64,000 nucleotides of DNA, taken from the NCBI RefSeq assembly GCF_029167645.1, contig NZ_CP119147.1, positions 5,474,501 to 5,538,500 of the forward strand, given 5' to 3'. A program made the translations under genes and the position numbers. Below the pieces are notes generated by a model, which had not been told where the DNA came from, did not search any database, and worked only from the letters and a program-made list of their open reading frames with translations. Positions 56,691 to 64,000 of this stretch are shown here, piece after piece. Within the stretch, counting starts at the first letter, position 1. The number at the start of each line of letters is the position of its first letter. The DNA comes from Streptomyces sp. AM 2-1-1. GTDB taxonomy: Bacteria; Actinomycetota; Actinomycetes; Streptomycetales; Streptomycetaceae.

Positions 56691-56814
56691 GCGCTGTCTC
56701 CGGGACGTCCTGTCTCCGGAGCACCCGCCATGTGCCGCATCCTGGGGCGCACATGAAAGCGGTCCACAGAGCATCTCGCAGCGACCCAGGAATCCCCCAG
56801 GAGGGAATTTCCGT

Positions 56815-58536
56815 ATGACCCGCTTCGAACGCCAGGACCGCCCGACCGGCACCCGCCAGCCCAGTGGCCGGGGCCGCGGCCAGACCCAGGCCGCCCCCGC
56901 CGCCCGCCGCGGAGCCGGCAAGGCTCCCGCGCGCCGCCGCGCCGCCGCTCCGCAGGGCGAGTTCGCCCTGCCGGAGTCCCTCACCCCCGCGCTGCCCGCC
57001 GTCGAGGCGTTCGCCGATCTGGACATGCCCGCCGCGCTGCTGAAGACGCTGGCCGCGCAGGGCGTCACCGATCCCTTCCCGATCCAGGGCGCCACCCTGC
57101 CGAACTCGCTCGCCGGCCGTGACATCCTCGGCCGCGGCCGTACCGGTTCCGGCAAGACGCTGGCCTTCGGCCTCGCGCTGCTGGCCCGTACCGCCGGACG
57201 CCGCAGCGAGCCCCACGCCCCGCTGGCCCTGGTCCTCGTGCCGACCCGCGAGCTCGCCCAGCAGGTGACCGACGCCCTCACGCCGTACGCGACCTCCGTG
57301 AACCTGCGGCTCGCCACCGTGGTCGGCGGGATGTCCCTCACCAAGCAGGCCGCCACGCTGCGGCGCGGCGCCGAGGTGCTGGTCGCCACTCCGGGCCGGC
57401 TCAAGGACCTCATCGAGCGTGGCGACTGCCGCCTGGACGAGGTCTCCATCACGGTCCTCGACGAGGCCGACCAGATGGCCGACATGGGCTTCATGCCGCA
57501 GGTCACCGCGCTGCTCAAGCAGGTCGAGAACGACGGCCAGCGGATGCTCTTCTCCGCCACCCTGGACAAGAACATCGACCGGCTGGTCAAGATGTTCCTG
57601 ACCGACCCGGTCGTGCACTCGGTGGACCCGTCGGCCGGTGCCGTCACCACGATGGAGCACCACGTGCTGCACGTGCTGGACGACACCGACAAGAAGGCCG
57701 TCGCCACCCGGATCGCCGCCCGCGAGGGCCGCGTGATCATGTTCGTCGACACCAAGCGTGCCGCCGACCGCTTCGCCAAGCGCCTGCTCGCCGCCGGCGT
57801 CCGCGCGGCCGCCCTGCACGGCGGCCGGTCCCAGCCGCAGCGCAACCGCACCCTGGACCAGTTCAAGGACGGCCAGGTCACGGCGCTCGTCGCGACCAAC
57901 GTGGCGGCCCGGGGCATCCACGTCGACGACCTCGACCTCGTCGTCAACGTCGACCCGCCCACCGACCACAAGGACTACCTCCACCGGGGCGGCCGCACCG
58001 CGCGCGCCGGCGAGTCCGGCAGCGTCGTCACGCTGGTGCTGCCCGAGGAGAAGCGGGACATGACCCGCCTCATGCAGGACGCGGGCATCGCCCCGCACAC
58101 CACCCGCATCACCTCCAGCGACCCGGAGCTCAGCCGGATCACCGGAGCCCGCGAGCCCTCCGGCATCGCGGTCGTCATCGAGGTGCCGCAGCCGACCCCG
58201 CCGAAGCAGCGCACCCGCGGCTCCGGCGGCCAGACGGCCGCCCCCACCCGCTCGGGCAGCCGGGGCCGGGGCCGCCGCGGCGGCGCGGGCGGAGCGGCTG
58301 CCACCGGCACCACCTCCACCGCCGGCGGCGCGCGCGGTGCGGGCAGCGGTGGCGGTCGCGGCGGAGCCACCGCCGGCGCACCGCGCGGCGAGGCCCGCGG
58401 CGCCGGGCGTACGGGCGCGAGCGCCGGCCGCACCGGTTCCGGACGTACCGGCGGCAGCGGTTCCGGCCGTCCCGCCGGCGCCGGCCGGGGCAACGGCACC
58501 GGCGGCGGTGCGCCCCGGAGCCGTCGGGCCGCATAA
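56815..58536 (+). CDS. DEAD-box RNA helicase with RGG-rich tail
   Basis: The 573-aa product has the Q motif (FPIQGATLP), Walker A GRTGSGKT, PTRELAQQ, DEAD in VLDEADQMADMGF, SAT in LFSATLD, and the C-terminal helicase motifs VATNVAARGIHVDDLDLV and HRGGRTARAGESG. A basic N-terminal segment (1-45) and a 110-residue Arg/Gly/Ser tail flank the core and should bind RNA. ATG 56815 has AGGAGG 10 nt upstream. It follows cspA, which suggests a joint role in RNA remodelling in the cold. Confidence 0.96.
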   Translation: MTRFERQDRPTGTRQPSGRGRGQTQAAPAARRGAGKAPARRRAAAPQGEFALPESLTPALPAVEAFADLDMPAALLKTLAAQGVTDPFPIQGATLPNSLAGRDILGRGRTGSGKTLAFGLALLARTAGRRSEPHAPLALVLVPTRELAQQVTDALTPYATSVNLRLATVVGGMSLTKQAATLRRGAEVLVATPGRLKDLIERGDCRLDEVSITVLDEADQMADMGFMPQVTALLKQVENDGQRMLFSATLDKNIDRLVKMFLTDPVVHSVDPSAGAVTTMEHHVLHVLDDTDKKAVATRIAAREGRVIMFVDTKRAADRFAKRLLAAGVRAAALHGGRSQPQRNRTLDQFKDGQVTALVATNVAARGIHVDDLDLVVNVDPPTDHKDYLHRGGRTARAGESGSVVTLVLPEEKRDMTRLMQDAGIAPHTTRITSSDPELSRITGAREPSGIAVVIEVPQPTPPKQRTRGSGGQTAAPTRSGSRGRGRRGGAGGAAATGTTSTAGGARGAGSGGGRGGATAGAPRGEARGAGRTGASAGRTGSGRTGGSGSGRPAGAGRGNGTGGGAPRSRRAA

Positions 58537-58603
58537 GGCCCCACGGCCCGGCCCCGGTCACGGCCGGGGTGGCGCGGCGCAGGCACGCACGCACGCATGA
58601 CAC

Positions 58604-58641
58604 CACGACGCCCGGTCCGCACCCGCGGACCGGGCGTCGTG
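58604..58641 (+). terminator. Helicase terminator, 17-bp perfect stem
   Basis: Arms 58604-58620 and 58625-58641 pair perfectly around the tetraloop ACCC. A GCAC tetranucleotide run (58582-58595) lies just upstream. Confidence 0.85.
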
Positions 58642-58707
58642 CTGTCCCGGCCCCGGCCCGGTGCCGTGGGGCCCGCCAACCGGCCAGGCCGTAGCACGGG
58701 CGAACGA

Positions 58708-58718
58708 GTGATCATCAC
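58708..58718. promoter_or_regulatory. Short palindrome upstream of the isoprenoid operon
   Basis: GTGATCATCAC is a perfect 5-bp inverted repeat with one central base, about 105 nt before ATG 58822. The spacing is too short for a classical CRP site. Confidence 0.3.
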
Positions 58719-58821
58719 ATCGGGTGGCCGGGTGCTTCCCCCACCACCCACCGGGGCAGCCTGCCCACCGAAGCGGTGGCGGTGTACCGGAGCGCCGCGC
58801 GGACGAAGGGGCGGGACGCGC

Positions 58822-59094
58822 ATGACTTCGCACCAAGGGGGCGACGGCGACGGGGGGCGGTTCCTGTTCGCCGCGGGGCTGGCCGACCTGGCCCTGACCA
58901 CCTGCACATCGGCGTGGACCGCCGCACGCGGCCTGCTCGCCCGCTCGGACCTCGAAGACCTCGCCGCACAGGGGAAGGAGGACCTCCGGGCGCGCGGCAG
59001 GCTGGCCCTGGACCGGGTGGGCGGCGACCCGGCGCACCTGGAGATCCTCGCGCGCCACGCCCGGACCCGGGGCGCCGGCGGGCCCGGTGCCTGA
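58822..59094 (+). CDS. Small helical protein preceding a polyprenyl synthase
   Basis: The 90-aa product is Ala/Arg/Leu-rich. The N-terminal half has a moderately hydrophobic amphipathic segment (about 13-37, GRFLFAAGLADLALTTCTSA), followed by a charged helix. I do not recognise the family. ATG 58822 has GCGGGA upstream. Its stop lies 8 nt inside the next gene, so it is translationally coupled to the polyprenyl synthase and may be an accessory or membrane-targeting factor for it. Confidence 0.65.
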   Translation: MTSHQGGDGDGGRFLFAAGLADLALTTCTSAWTAARGLLARSDLEDLAAQGKEDLRARGRLALDRVGGDPAHLEILARHARTRGAGGPGA

Positions 59095-60160
59095 GCCCGC
59101 ACGCCCCGCTCCCGAACCGCCGGAGCACGCCGCGCTGCGGGCCCGGGTCGACCACGAACTGCGGCGGTTCGTCGACGCGGAAACCGAGGCGCTGCTCACC
59201 GTCGACGAGGAACTCGCCCCGCTCGCGGCCGTCCTCACGGACGCCACCGCCCACGGCAAGAGGCTGCGGTCGGCCTTCTGCTACTGGGGCTGGCGGGCGG
59301 CCGGCCAGCCGGACAGCGACGCCATGGTCCGCGCGGCGGCGAGCATGGAACTGGTCCACGCGGCGGCCGTCGTCCACGACGACATCATCGACGACAGCCG
59401 GCTGCGGCACGGGCTGCCGACCGCCCACGTCGCGCTGCGCCCCTCGGTCACCCGCGGCACCCGGCGCGCCGCCCGTGCCGCCTCGCTCGCGATGCTCGCC
59501 GGGGACCTCCTGATGTCCTGGGCCGGGCAGATGTTCACCGGCTGCGGCCTGCCCGGCGCCTACCTGGGCCGGGGCCGCGCCCTCTGGGGCGTCCTGGCGC
59601 GCGAACTCGTCGCCGGCGAGGCCCTGGAGATCCTGCGCACCGCCGCCCCGCCCGACGTACGGCGTTCCCTCCAGGTGATCCGGTACAAGACGGCCAAGTA
59701 CACCGTCGAGCACCCGCTGCACATCGGTGCCGCGCTCGGCGGCGCGGACACCGCCCTCCGGGACGCCTTCACCGCGTACGGGCTTCCGCTCGGCGAGGCG
59801 TTCCAGCTCCGCGACGACCTCCTCGGCCTCTTCGGCGAACCGGAGCAGACCGGCAAGCCCAACACCGACGACATCACGGGCGCCCGGCCCACCGCACTGA
59901 TCGCCGTCACCCTCGGCCGGGCCACCCCCGCCGAGCGCCGCGAACTCTCCGGCATCCTCGGACGCGGTTCCCTCACCGCCGCCCAACTGGACCGGGTGCG
60001 CGGCGTCGTGGAGTCCACCGGCGCCCGCAGCCACGTCGAGAGCATGATCGGCGACCGGATCTCCCTCGCCACCCGGGCGCTCCACGACGCCCGCCTCGCC
60101 GGACCCGCGCACACCGCGCTCACCCACCTCGCCACGGCGGTCACCGCCCGCCCCGCCTGA
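59087..60160 (+). CDS. Polyprenyl diphosphate synthase
   Basis: The 357-aa all-trans isoprenyl diphosphate synthase condenses IPP with allylic diphosphates. It has the IPP-binding GKRLRS (57-62), the first Asp-rich motif D98-D-I-I-D102 and the second D243-D-L-L-G247 (last Asp replaced by Gly, as in several actinobacterial enzymes). Residues 4 and 5 before the first motif are Ala, so the pocket looks open and product length may be C20 or more (inference). GTG 59087 overlaps the small gene. The oxygenase gene follows by 48 nt. Confidence 0.92.
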   Translation: MPEPARPAPEPPEHAALRARVDHELRRFVDAETEALLTVDEELAPLAAVLTDATAHGKRLRSAFCYWGWRAAGQPDSDAMVRAAASMELVHAAAVVHDDIIDDSRLRHGLPTAHVALRPSVTRGTRRAARAASLAMLAGDLLMSWAGQMFTGCGLPGAYLGRGRALWGVLARELVAGEALEILRTAAPPDVRRSLQVIRYKTAKYTVEHPLHIGAALGGADTALRDAFTAYGLPLGEAFQLRDDLLGLFGEPEQTGKPNTDDITGARPTALIAVTLGRATPAERRELSGILGRGSLTAAQLDRVRGVVESTGARSHVESMIGDRISLATRALHDARLAGPAHTALTHLATAVTARPA

Positions 60161-60208
60161 CGACCAGGCTGCCCCGCCCACCCCGCCCACCGCCCGAAGG
60201 AGCCCTCC

Positions 60209-61366
60209 GTGCACCCGACCGAGCAGTCCCTGAACGCGCTGCGCCAGTGCGGCGACGAACTCGCCGACGCCACGGTCGCCACCCTCTTCGAACGCGGCGA
60301 AGCGGGGAAGTTCAACACCCTGATGCGGTACGTCTCCGTCGCCGGGCAACCGTTCCCCGACGGGCTGCCCGACGTCGCCCGCGAGTACCTGCACGCCACC
60401 GGCAGCCCGCCCTCGTGGGTCGACTGGGAGGAGATGGAGCGGGCCCGGCTGTTCTTCATCGACAACAACGTGCACATCTCCACCGCCCTCTCGTTCGCCG
60501 CGATGCCCGCCTGCTACGTCGTCCCGCACGTCGCGAAACTCCTGTCGGCCACGCACTCGCTGAACTACCCCTCCAAACGCATGGCGGAGACCGGGCAGTT
60601 CACCGTCTACCTCATGCGCCCCGACGCCTTCGAAGCCGGTGGCCGCTTCCTCCCCGCCGCCCAGAAGGTGCGTCTGCTGCACGCCTCCATCCGCTACCAC
60701 CTGCGGCGTGAGGGCCGCTGGGACACGGCGGCCCTCGGGACACCGATCTGCCAGGAGGACATGATCGGCGGGCAGATGATGTTCTCGATCCAGGTGCTGG
60801 ACGCCCTGCACCGGCTCGGCATCCACATGAGCGTCGAGGGCGCGGAGGCGTACCACTACGCCTGGCGCGTCGTCGGGGCGATGCTCGGCGTCGACCAGGA
60901 GCACGCCCCCGAGGACCTGGCCCAGGCCCGCGCGTTCTCCGACCTCTACATGACCCGGCACATGGGCCCCAGCGACGAAGGGGTCGCCCTCACCCGGCAG
61001 CTGGTCGGCCTGTACGAGGAAGTCGTCCCCGGCACCCTCCTCGACCCGGTCGTCTCCGCGCTGATCCGCCACCTCGTCGGCGACACCTGCGCCGACTGGC
61101 TCGGCGTGGCCCGCACCCCGTGGGACACCCTCGTCAAGGCCGCCCCCGCGCTGATGAACGTCCTGGAGACGATCGAGGACCGCTCACCCCTGGGGGCCTG
61201 GGTCCTGGACCGCCTCGGTCACTTCACCACCCAGCTCGAGCTCTCCTCGCTCACCCGGGGCCGGGTGATGCACTACGCGATCCCCGAACACCTCAAGAAG
61301 GAGTACGGCCTCTCCACCGCCGTGCCCCGCACCCGGCGCTGGACACCGCCCGCCCCGACCGTCTGA
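60209..61366 (+). CDS. MpaB / latex-clearing-protein-like (DUF2236) oxygenase
   Basis: The 385-aa product belongs to DUF2236, which includes MpaB and the b-type haem rubber oxygenase Lcp. H158 in VRLLHASIR fits the proximal haem ligand; R124 and T128 lie 34 and 30 residues before it, the same spacing as R164, T168 and H198 that I recall for LcpK30. No glutamate occupies the place of LcpK30 E148. Unlike secreted Lcp it has no Tat signal, so it should act inside the cell. GTG 60209 has AAGGAG 6 nt upstream. Confidence 0.88.
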   Translation: MHPTEQSLNALRQCGDELADATVATLFERGEAGKFNTLMRYVSVAGQPFPDGLPDVAREYLHATGSPPSWVDWEEMERARLFFIDNNVHISTALSFAAMPACYVVPHVAKLLSATHSLNYPSKRMAETGQFTVYLMRPDAFEAGGRFLPAAQKVRLLHASIRYHLRREGRWDTAALGTPICQEDMIGGQMMFSIQVLDALHRLGIHMSVEGAEAYHYAWRVVGAMLGVDQEHAPEDLAQARAFSDLYMTRHMGPSDEGVALTRQLVGLYEEVVPGTLLDPVVSALIRHLVGDTCADWLGVARTPWDTLVKAAPALMNVLETIEDRSPLGAWVLDRLGHFTTQLELSSLTRGRVMHYAIPEHLKKEYGLSTAVPRTRRWTPPAPTV

Positions 61367-61390
61367 CCGGACGCCCGGCCGGAAGAGGAG

Positions 61391-61414
61391 CGGCCCGGCG
61401 GGAGCCACGGGCCG
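61391..61414. terminator. Weak hairpin between convergent genes
   Basis: CGGCCCG (61391-61397) and CGGGCCG (61408-61414) form a 7-bp stem between the oxygenase and the metalloprotease gene. Confidence 0.45.
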
Positions 61415-61441
61415 GGGGAGACGTGCCCCCGGTCCACGCAC

Positions 61442-62332
61442 TCATGTGTCGCACTCCCACACGGCGCCGCACACCCCGCAGCGGGCCCGGACCGGTCCGC
61501 GCACCGGCACCGCCAGCCGCTGATGGCAGGTCGGGCAGGGGAACACCACCCGCGGCCCCGCCGGCCCGCCGCTCCCGAAGGCGTACGGAGCACCGGGCGT
61601 AGCCGCCCCCCGGTGCCGGTCCCGGGAGTACCGCATCCGGCTCATCCCGCCCGCCGCCCGCAGCGGCGGCACCCGCAGATCGCGCAGCGCCCTGGACCGG
61701 CCCTCGGTGTACGCCTGGTACGCCCGCGGGCTGGTGAACCACGGCGAGGGGTCCTCCCCGAACGCCAGCGACCTCTTCGCCAGGACGTAGCCGAACTCCT
61801 CCGGCGTCAGATAGCCCAGCTTCTGCCGGGTCAGCGCATCCTCGCGGAAGGCGTCCAGCAGCAGCCAGCCCGCGCCGAGGTAGACCGCCACCGTGTCGGT
61901 GAGAATCTCGTTCTCCCGCTCGTCCGGGAACTCCAACCCCAGCCGGTGCAGCAGCACATGCGTGACCTCGTGCGTCAACGCGGCCGCCACGTCCCGCCGG
62001 TGGGACCGGAACCGGTCGTTCAGCTCGACGACGTACTCGGGACCGGAAGCGAGTTCGACGGTGGCCGCGTGCTCCATCCGCCGGAAGCCGACGAGCAACC
62101 GGGCTTCGGGCAAACGAAGATGACCCACCACCGACCGGGCGATCCGCTGCGCACCGGGGTGCAACTCCTCGGTGTCCGCGAACACGGCGTCCGCCGCTGG
62201 CAGGCTCGACGCGTACGCGCGCACCCCCGCGCCGCCCATCCGCCGGTAGAGCGCGGTGAGCGCACTGCGCACCGTGTCCAGATGGGGGAAGCCGTGCGCC
62301 ACGGGACGTCCGCTCCCGCCGCCGTCCGTCAT
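61442..62332 (-). CDS. HExxH metalloprotease with C-terminal zinc ribbon
   Basis: The 296-aa product has H121-E-V-T-H125 with likely third ligand E142 or D146 in NEILTDTVAVYLGAGWLLL, a gluzincin-type arrangement resembling minimal M48/M78-like cores. The C-terminus (about 266-296) is a four-cysteine zinc ribbon, CPTC and CGVCG. A Gly/Ala-rich linker separates the two. No signal peptide is seen, so it is probably cytosolic. The ribbon may bind DNA, RNA or a substrate. The family is not one I can name. Confidence 0.75.
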   Translation of the reverse strand: MTDGGGSGRPVAHGFPHLDTVRSALTALYRRMGGAGVRAYASSLPAADAVFADTEELHPGAQRIARSVVGHLRLPEARLLVGFRRMEHAATVELASGPEYVVELNDRFRSHRRDVAAALTHEVTHVLLHRLGLEFPDERENEILTDTVAVYLGAGWLLLDAFREDALTRQKLGYLTPEEFGYVLAKRSLAFGEDPSPWFTSPRAYQAYTEGRSRALRDLRVPPLRAAGGMSRMRYSRDRHRGAATPGAPYAFGSGGPAGPRVVFPCPTCHQRLAVPVRGPVRARCGVCGAVWECDT

Positions 62333-62496
62333 GTCCCCACCCCCCCGGCACGTGGATCCCGCCGCTCACCTCCACCGTACGGGGCGCGACCGGGTCGTGT
62401 GATGACCGGATCGCGTGGGGCTTCTCGCCCGCCCCGTACCGGTGGCCTCCGCCCCGGGGGCCACCCGCCGACGGCCACCGGCCGGGGCGCTACGTC

Positions 62497-62510
62497 TAAG
62501 CTCATCGACC
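62497..62510 (+). promoter_or_regulatory. Putative -10 box of the chorismate mutase gene
   Basis: TAAGCT (62497-62502), 8 nt before ATG 62511, with no ribosome-binding site; leaderless start predicted. Confidence 0.45.
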
Positions 62511-62861
62511 ATGAACGACATCGATCCGTCCGTACGCGAGGAACTGAACCGGCTGCGCGAGAGCATCGACAACATCGACGCCGCCGTCGTCCACATGCTC
62601 GCCGAACGGTTCAAGTGCACCCAGCAGGTCGGCCACCTCAAGGCGGCCCACCACCTGCCGCCCGCCGACCCGGCGCGCGAGGGCCGCCAGATCGAGCGCC
62701 TGCGCCAGCTCGCCGGCAGCGCCAAGCTCGACCCGGCCTTCGCGGAGAAACTCCTCAACTTCATCGTCGCCGAGGTGATCCGCCACCACGAGCGCATCGC
62801 CGAGGAGACCGTGAGCAGCGACGTGTCGCCGGACGGAAGCGGCGAACCGCCGGCGGCGTGA
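62511..62861 (+). CDS. Chorismate mutase (AroQ class)
   Basis: Chorismate mutase converts chorismate to prephenate, the branch to Phe and Tyr that competes with TrpE (also in this window) for chorismate. The 116-aa product is an all-helical AroQ domain: LNRLRESIDNIDAAVVHMLAERF with the catalytic arginine, VGHLKAAHHLPPADPAREGRQ and the C-terminal helix LLNFIVAEVIRHHERI. ATG 62511 has TAAGCT 8 nt upstream. It stands alone. Confidence 0.93.
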   Translation: MNDIDPSVREELNRLRESIDNIDAAVVHMLAERFKCTQQVGHLKAAHHLPPADPAREGRQIERLRQLAGSAKLDPAFAEKLLNFIVAEVIRHHERIAEETVSSDVSPDGSGEPPAA

Positions 62862-62873
62862 CCACGCCGCCCC

Positions 62874-62941
62874 GCGCCCACCCGGTGCCGGCCGCGCCCA
62901 CCCGGTGCCGGCCGGGCCCGCTCGCGGTCCGGGGCGGGCCC
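62874..62941 (+). repeat. 20-bp tandem duplication and hairpin after chorismate mutase
   Basis: A 20-nt unit is duplicated exactly at 62874-62893 and 62894-62913. It is followed by a 7-bp hairpin (62914-62920/62935-62941), which may terminate transcription. Confidence 0.8.
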
Positions 62942-63025
62942 GGGCCGCCCTGTGATCGCAGGGGTGTGCGTCCACCCCGGAACACCGTCCGCCACCGGCC
63001 GGAGACGGACGGAACGGGCCACGGT

Positions 63026-63454
63026 TCAGAGCTCGTGGTCCCCGGCCACCTCCTCCCAGGGGATGTCGAGGAAACCGGGTACCTCCCCGGCCTCCGCGAC
63101 ATCCGTGGTGTGCTGGAACCAGACGACGGTCAGGGCCGAGCGGTGCAGCACCGGCTCCAGCCCGGGATCGACCGCCGCCGAAGCGAACGTACCCACACAG
63201 GTGACCGGAGGCAGCACCTCGACCGGGCCGAACCCACCGCCCCTCCCCTCCGGGCGGTCCCGGGTGGGCACGACGAGATGCACCCGCCCGTCCCGCACGC
63301 CGGCCCCGGCCGTCCGCAGCAGCCCCCCGATCTTCAGGTCGTTGACCAACCGGCAGGGGTAGCCCTCCAGCATGCCGCCGTACGTCGAGGAGACCCGCAC
63401 CTCGCTGAGAGCGATCGAACGGCCGGAGGCGAGGAGGACGCGCGTCAGGGACAT
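63026..63454 (-). CDS. Conserved hypothetical protein
   Basis: The 142-aa product is soluble and beta-rich by eye. It starts MSLTRVLLASGRSIALSEVR, contains STYGGMLEGYPCRLVNDLKI and ends in an acidic stretch. I do not recognise its family; the EGYPC-x2-LND motif may be diagnostic. ATG 63454 has no obvious ribosome-binding site. It is divergent from pepN, 146 nt away, a spacing that leaves room for both promoters. Confidence 0.65.
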   Translation of the reverse strand: MSLTRVLLASGRSIALSEVRVSSTYGGMLEGYPCRLVNDLKIGGLLRTAGAGVRDGRVHLVVPTRDRPEGRGGGFGPVEVLPPVTCVGTFASAAVDPGLEPVLHRSALTVVWFQHTTDVAEAGEVPGFLDIPWEEVAGDHEL

Positions 63455-63588
63455 GCGGGCACCCTCGCACCCACCGCGCCCGGCGCGACACCGGATAAAC
63501 GCGTCCGGCCGACGGACGACCGCACGACCGCACGACGGGACGCGCCGACCGGAGGAGAACCCCCTCGCACGCTCTCCCGGCGGTACGG

Positions 63589-63600
63589 CAGCATGGAACG
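63589..63600 (+). promoter_or_regulatory. Putative -10 box of pepN
   Basis: CAGCAT (63589-63594), 6 nt before ATG 63601, no ribosome-binding site between. Confidence 0.35.
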
Positions 63601-64000
63601 ATGTCCGTACTGACGCGCGACGAAGCGCAGACCCGAGCCACCTCCATCGACGTCCAGCGATACACGATCGACCTCGACCTCACCACCGGCGACGAGACCT
63701 TCGGGTCCAGCACCGTCGTCCGTTTCACCGCACGCACCGCCACCGACACGTTCATCGAGGTCAAACCGGCGGCGCTGCGCTCGATCAGCCTCGACGGACA
63801 CCCCCTCGACCCCGCTCTCCTCGCCGACGGCCGCTACCCCCTCACCGGGCTCGCGGCCGGCCCCCACGAGCTCCGCGTCGACGCCACCATGCGGTACTCG
63901 CACACCGGCGAGGGGATGCACCGCTTCACCGACCCGACCGACGGCGAGAGCTACGTCTACACCCAGCTCTTCCTCGACGACGTGCAGCGGGTCTTCCCCG
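63601..64000 (+). CDS. pepN: Aminopeptidase N, N-terminal part (cut by window end)
   Basis: The first 133 residues are visible: MSVLTRDEAQTRATSIDVQR, then YTIDLDLTTGDETFGSSTVV and HRFTDPTDGESYVYTQLF. These are typical of the N-terminal beta domain of M1 family aminopeptidase N in actinobacteria; the last piece includes the substrate-anchoring region. The HExxH zinc site would lie beyond the window. The enzyme trims N-terminal residues from peptides in the cytosol. Confidence 0.9.
   Translation, partial: MSVLTRDEAQTRATSIDVQRYTIDLDLTTGDETFGSSTVVRFTARTATDTFIEVKPAALRSISLDGHPLDPALLADGRYPLTGLAAGPHELRVDATMRYSHTGEGMHRFTDPTDGESYVYTQLFLDDVQRVFP

Noticed and set aside
58708..58718. CRP/FNR binding site
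   Set aside because: Half-site spacing (GTG-N5-CAC) is shorter than in known CRP boxes; kept only as a low-confidence palindrome.
59087..60160. Family 2 encapsulin cargo (polyprenyl transferase cargo)
   Set aside because: The long disordered targeting N-terminus is missing and no encapsulin shell gene lies nearby.

Overview
The window reads as a Streptomyces chromosome. GC is very high throughout, GTG starts are common, and many genes overlap by 4 nt (ATGA or GTGA). Actinobacterial markers include a PriA-type HisA/TrpF isomerase, a trpM gene between trpC and trpB, an HGxxPAAW small protein, a mycothiol-type TIGR03085 protein and a DmdR-like iron box. The gene order (his operon, hisI-trpE, trpCMBA, dsbA-like, lgt, gltBD) matches what I know as the conserved Streptomyces core arrangement. 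I see no tRNA or rRNA gene, CRISPR array, insertion sequence or prophage.

Layout. 0-12.6 kb: a membrane-anchored DsbA-like protein, a membrane protein, a DUF2252 kinase-like protein and a small basic protein on the minus strand. Next come a NYN nuclease-like protein, an ABC exporter pair and a DUF2567 membrane protein on plus, then YbaK, LON-domain, repeat and pentapeptide-like membrane genes on minus. 12.7-18.6 kb: the histidine operon hisD-hisC-hisB-(55-aa membrane protein)-hisH-priA-ridA-hisF. 18.7-27.8 kb: an accessory block with a secreted cutinase/polyester hydrolase, a PH-like membrane protein, an alpha/beta hydrolase with a divergent large LuxR regulator, a PucR regulator and a sodium:solute symporter. 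28.5-35.7 kb: hisI-trpE, three small membrane proteins and trpC-trpM-trpB-trpA. No trpF or trpD is present; PriA supplies the TrpF step. 35.7-37.7 kb: a second DsbA-like protein and lgt.

37.8-45.7 kb is a seven-gene minus-strand operon. It holds four different ADP-ribosylglycohydrolase-family proteins in tandem, then a ribokinase, a CaiB-type CoA-transferase and a CitE-type lyase, almost all overlapping by 4 nt. I regard it as the best candidate for an undescribed pathway. 46-53.3 kb: a VIT-family metal transporter behind an iron box, and gltB-gltD behind GlnR-like elements. 53.4-58.6 kb: a zinc-finger rhomboid protease, a VWA protein, a flavin/PNPOx-like protein, a cold-shock protein with an unusual AT-rich leader, and a DEAD-box helicase. 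58.8-61.4 kb: a second candidate system, in which a small helical protein, a polyprenyl diphosphate synthase and an MpaB/latex-clearing-protein-like oxygenase form one operon. 61.4-64 kb: an HExxH protease with a zinc ribbon, chorismate mutase, an unknown protein and the start of pepN, cut by the window end.

Two patterns recur. At least eleven genes have a -10-like hexamer 6-8 nt before the start codon and little or no Shine-Dalgarno sequence, which suggests leaderless transcripts. Convergent gene ends are separated by very long perfect inverted repeats (up to 31 bp).
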